A stretch of 7,922 nucleotides of DNA from a bacterium (GTDB lineage: Bacteria; UBP14; UBA6098; JAFGQG01), in assembly GCA_016930435.1 (NCBI GenBank), contig JAFGGQ010000037.1:1-7922 (forward strand). The letters run 5' to 3'. The notes under the pieces were generated by a model. The model saw only the letters and a program-made list of their open reading frames with translations, was not told the origin of the DNA and made no database searches. The position numbers were made by a program, and so were the translations under genes. Of this stretch, positions 6,447 to 7,922 are shown piece after piece. Every line of letters starts with the position of its first letter. Positions within the stretch are counted from its first letter, which is position 1.

Positions 6447-7922
6447 ATGAAAAACATTAAAATAAAGTTTATCATAACTTTAGTAATCCTTGCCGTTTCG
6501 TTGTATTTTCTTATTCCCACCCTTCGACTGGCCCTTATGTCCCCGGAGGCAATGGAGGCAAACCCTGAAAAGGTTGCTTCTTTAAGGAAAAGGGCTATCA
6601 AGCTTGGTCTGGATCTTCAGGGTGGCATGCACATCATTATGGAAATAGACAAGGACAAGATCGAAGGCGAATTGGAAGAAGACCCGACTGATGAAGCTCT
6701 GGAGATAATTAGAAACCGGATCGACCAGTTTGGTGTTTCCGAGCCGGTAATCCAAAAAGAGGGCACCGACCGGATCATCGTTGAGTTACCCGGTATAGAC
6801 AATCCCGATTTGGCACGGGAACTCATCCAGGAAACGGCGCTTTTAGAATTCAAGTTACTCAGCCAGCCTGGTGATCTTCAAAAGTTCGCCTTCAATATGG
6901 ATACTTTTCTGGTTGCCCATCCTGAAATACTTGGCATGGAAATTGACGAGACATCCCTGGAACCAATGGATATTGAGTCGCAGGGTGAAGAGAAGACCGA
7001 GTCTGATTCGGATATTATAGTAGGAAAGACAAAGGATATTTTTGCCGAGGCTGAAAAAACCGAGCAAGATTCTACCCAGTCAGTTGAAGATAAAAAGCCC
7101 ACTACTACAGAGGATATTTTTGAAGGTGAAAGCACCGGCCTGGATATCCCCTATGATATTGATGAAGAAGAAGAGGTCATTACGACGAAACCTTTTACTG
7201 GTCTTATTGATTACTGGGAGGATGGTTCCATGTTCATGGTCTCCAAGGACAGCGAGGCCGATGTAAAAAGGATATTAAAGCATGCGGACATTAGCAAGCT
7301 GGTTCCCAAGGGCTGCGAACTCCATTGGGGCAGCCGAACCCAGACCCTTCGCACCGGTGTGGAATTTAGATTCCTTTATCTCTTGAATGACAAAGCGGAA
7401 TTAACCGGGAAGTACCTTGAGGATGCCAGTTTTGCGCTGGGTTCCAGCGCTGATATGCAAGCCGCTAATCAACCTGTAGTAAACTTGAAATTTAACAAGG
7501 CCGGAGCCAAAGTATTTTCCCAGGTAACCGGCGCAAATATCAAAAAGCGTCTGGCTATAGTCCTTGACGACAAGGTTCACACTGCCCCGGTCATCCAGGT
7601 TAAGATACGTGACGGGAATGCCCGGATTACCGGAATTCCTGTTCTTGATGAAGCGAAGGCGATAGCCATTGTGCTTAGGGCTGGTGCATTACCTGCTCCT
7701 CTTAAGGTAATTGAAGAACGAACAATAGGTCCAACTTTGGGTGAAGACTCCATCCGCAAAGGGGTTTTTGCGACTTTATTAGGTTTTATACTGGTCGTGA
7801 TCTTTATCATTATTTATTATAAAGGCGCGGGGCTGGTTGCAAACGTGGCTCTGCTTTTAAATCTGATCATCCTGATGGCGGCAATGGCAGGCCTGCACGC
7901 TACCCTAACCCTTCCCGGTATC
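6447..7922 (+). CDS. secD: Protein translocase subunit SecD (3' partial)
   Basis: SecD pairs with SecF to form the membrane complex that uses the proton motive force to aid late steps of Sec-dependent protein export. The frame is open to the window end, with 492 residues visible. TM1 lies at ~7-30, followed by the family signature GLDLQGGMH (54-62). The P1 periplasmic domain begins with EIIRNRIDQFGVSEP (86-100) and an ALLEFKLL segment (131-138). After an insert come KYLEDASF, VNLKFNKAG (345-353) and VLDDKVHTAPVI (372-383). LRAGALPAPL (410-419) and the IGPTLGEDSI motif (427-436) precede TM2 (~437-457), and TM3 follows (~462-482). TM4-TM6 lie beyond the window. An acidic, low-complexity insert at ~165-245 (29 Asp/Glu against 6 Lys/Arg) interrupts the P1 region. 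The early MSPEA segment after TM1 is typical of long-linker FCB-type SecD proteins as I recall them. secF is expected downstream but is not visible. The gene probably has its own promoter. Confidence 0.96.
   Translation, partial: MKNIKIKFIITLVILAVSLYFLIPTLRLALMSPEAMEANPEKVASLRKRAIKLGLDLQGGMHIIMEIDKDKIEGELEEDPTDEALEIIRNRIDQFGVSEPVIQKEGTDRIIVELPGIDNPDLARELIQETALLEFKLLSQPGDLQKFAFNMDTFLVAHPEILGMEIDETSLEPMDIESQGEEKTESDSDIIVGKTKDIFAEAEKTEQDSTQSVEDKKPTTTEDIFEGESTGLDIPYDIDEEEEVITTKPFTGLIDYWEDGSMFMVSKDSEADVKRILKHADISKLVPKGCELHWGSRTQTLRTGVEFRFLYLLNDKAELTGKYLEDASFALGSSADMQAANQPVVNLKFNKAGAKVFSQVTGANIKKRLAIVLDDKVHTAPVIQVKIRDGNARITGIPVLDEAKAIAIVLRAGALPAPLKVIEERTIGPTLGEDSIRKGVFATLLGFILVVIFIIIYYKGAGLVANVALLLNLIILMAAMAGLHATLTLPGI

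Noticed and set aside
6878-7135. Minus-strand Ser-rich ORF opposite secD
   Set aside because: The Ser/Ile-rich composition is the complement of the acidic SecD insert, and the secD frame is unambiguous.
7042-7266. Plus-strand Lys/Leu-rich ORF in another frame within secD
   Set aside because: It is an out-of-frame reading of the acidic insert (GAA/GAT runs read as AAG/ATG), without its own ribosome binding site.
1-7922. CRISPR array, tRNA/rRNA gene, insertion sequence, toxin-antitoxin or defence module
   Set aside because: No regularly spaced repeats, cloverleaf-like segments, transposase motifs, terminal inverted repeats or defence-type domains were found on either strand.

Overview
The window holds the end of one gene, two complete large genes and the start of a fourth, all on the + strand. 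The first three are tandem paralogs encoding secreted surface-type proteins. Each full-length copy has a signal peptide, a von Willebrand factor A (VWA) domain with a MIDAS metal-binding motif, four Ig-like modules and a C-terminal module of the FlgD-Ig / gliding-motility (CHU_C) kind. Such C-terminal modules are typical of secreted proteins in the Bacteroidetes/FCB superphylum and in uncultured relatives such as KSB1, Zixibacteria, Marinimicrobia, Cloacimonetes and WOR-3. The SecD sequence, the lack of Shine-Dalgarno sites before the paralogs and the overall gene style all fit an uncultured FCB-type bacterium. The exact phylum cannot be fixed by eye.

Layout: 1-606 is the 3' end of paralog A (last Ig-like module plus C-terminal module). 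Four bases later, 611-3202 encodes complete paralog B (863 aa). 3203-3623 is an AT-rich spacer of about 420 bp with a short direct repeat, a weak promoter candidate and a doubtful 38-codon ORF. 3624-6269 encodes complete paralog C (881 aa). 6270-6446 is a very AT-rich spacer with an AT-only inverted repeat and a good sigma70-like promoter. 6447-7922 is secD, cut by the window edge; it carries a strong ribosome binding site and an unusual acidic insert.

How they fit together: paralogs A and B are probably co-transcribed, and C may have its own promoter. By domain content they are exported and likely sit on or leave the outer surface, where the VWA and Ig-like modules would bind ligand or partner proteins. 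Twenty-two cysteines align between B and C, which suggests a disulfide-stabilised extracellular family. secD is a housekeeping Sec export gene with its own promoter. Its position next to the paralogs need not be functional, although they presumably cross the inner membrane by Sec. No RNA genes, CRISPR arrays, insertion sequences or known defence genes were seen. The most distinctive content is the tandem Cys-rich VWA/Ig/C-terminal-module family.
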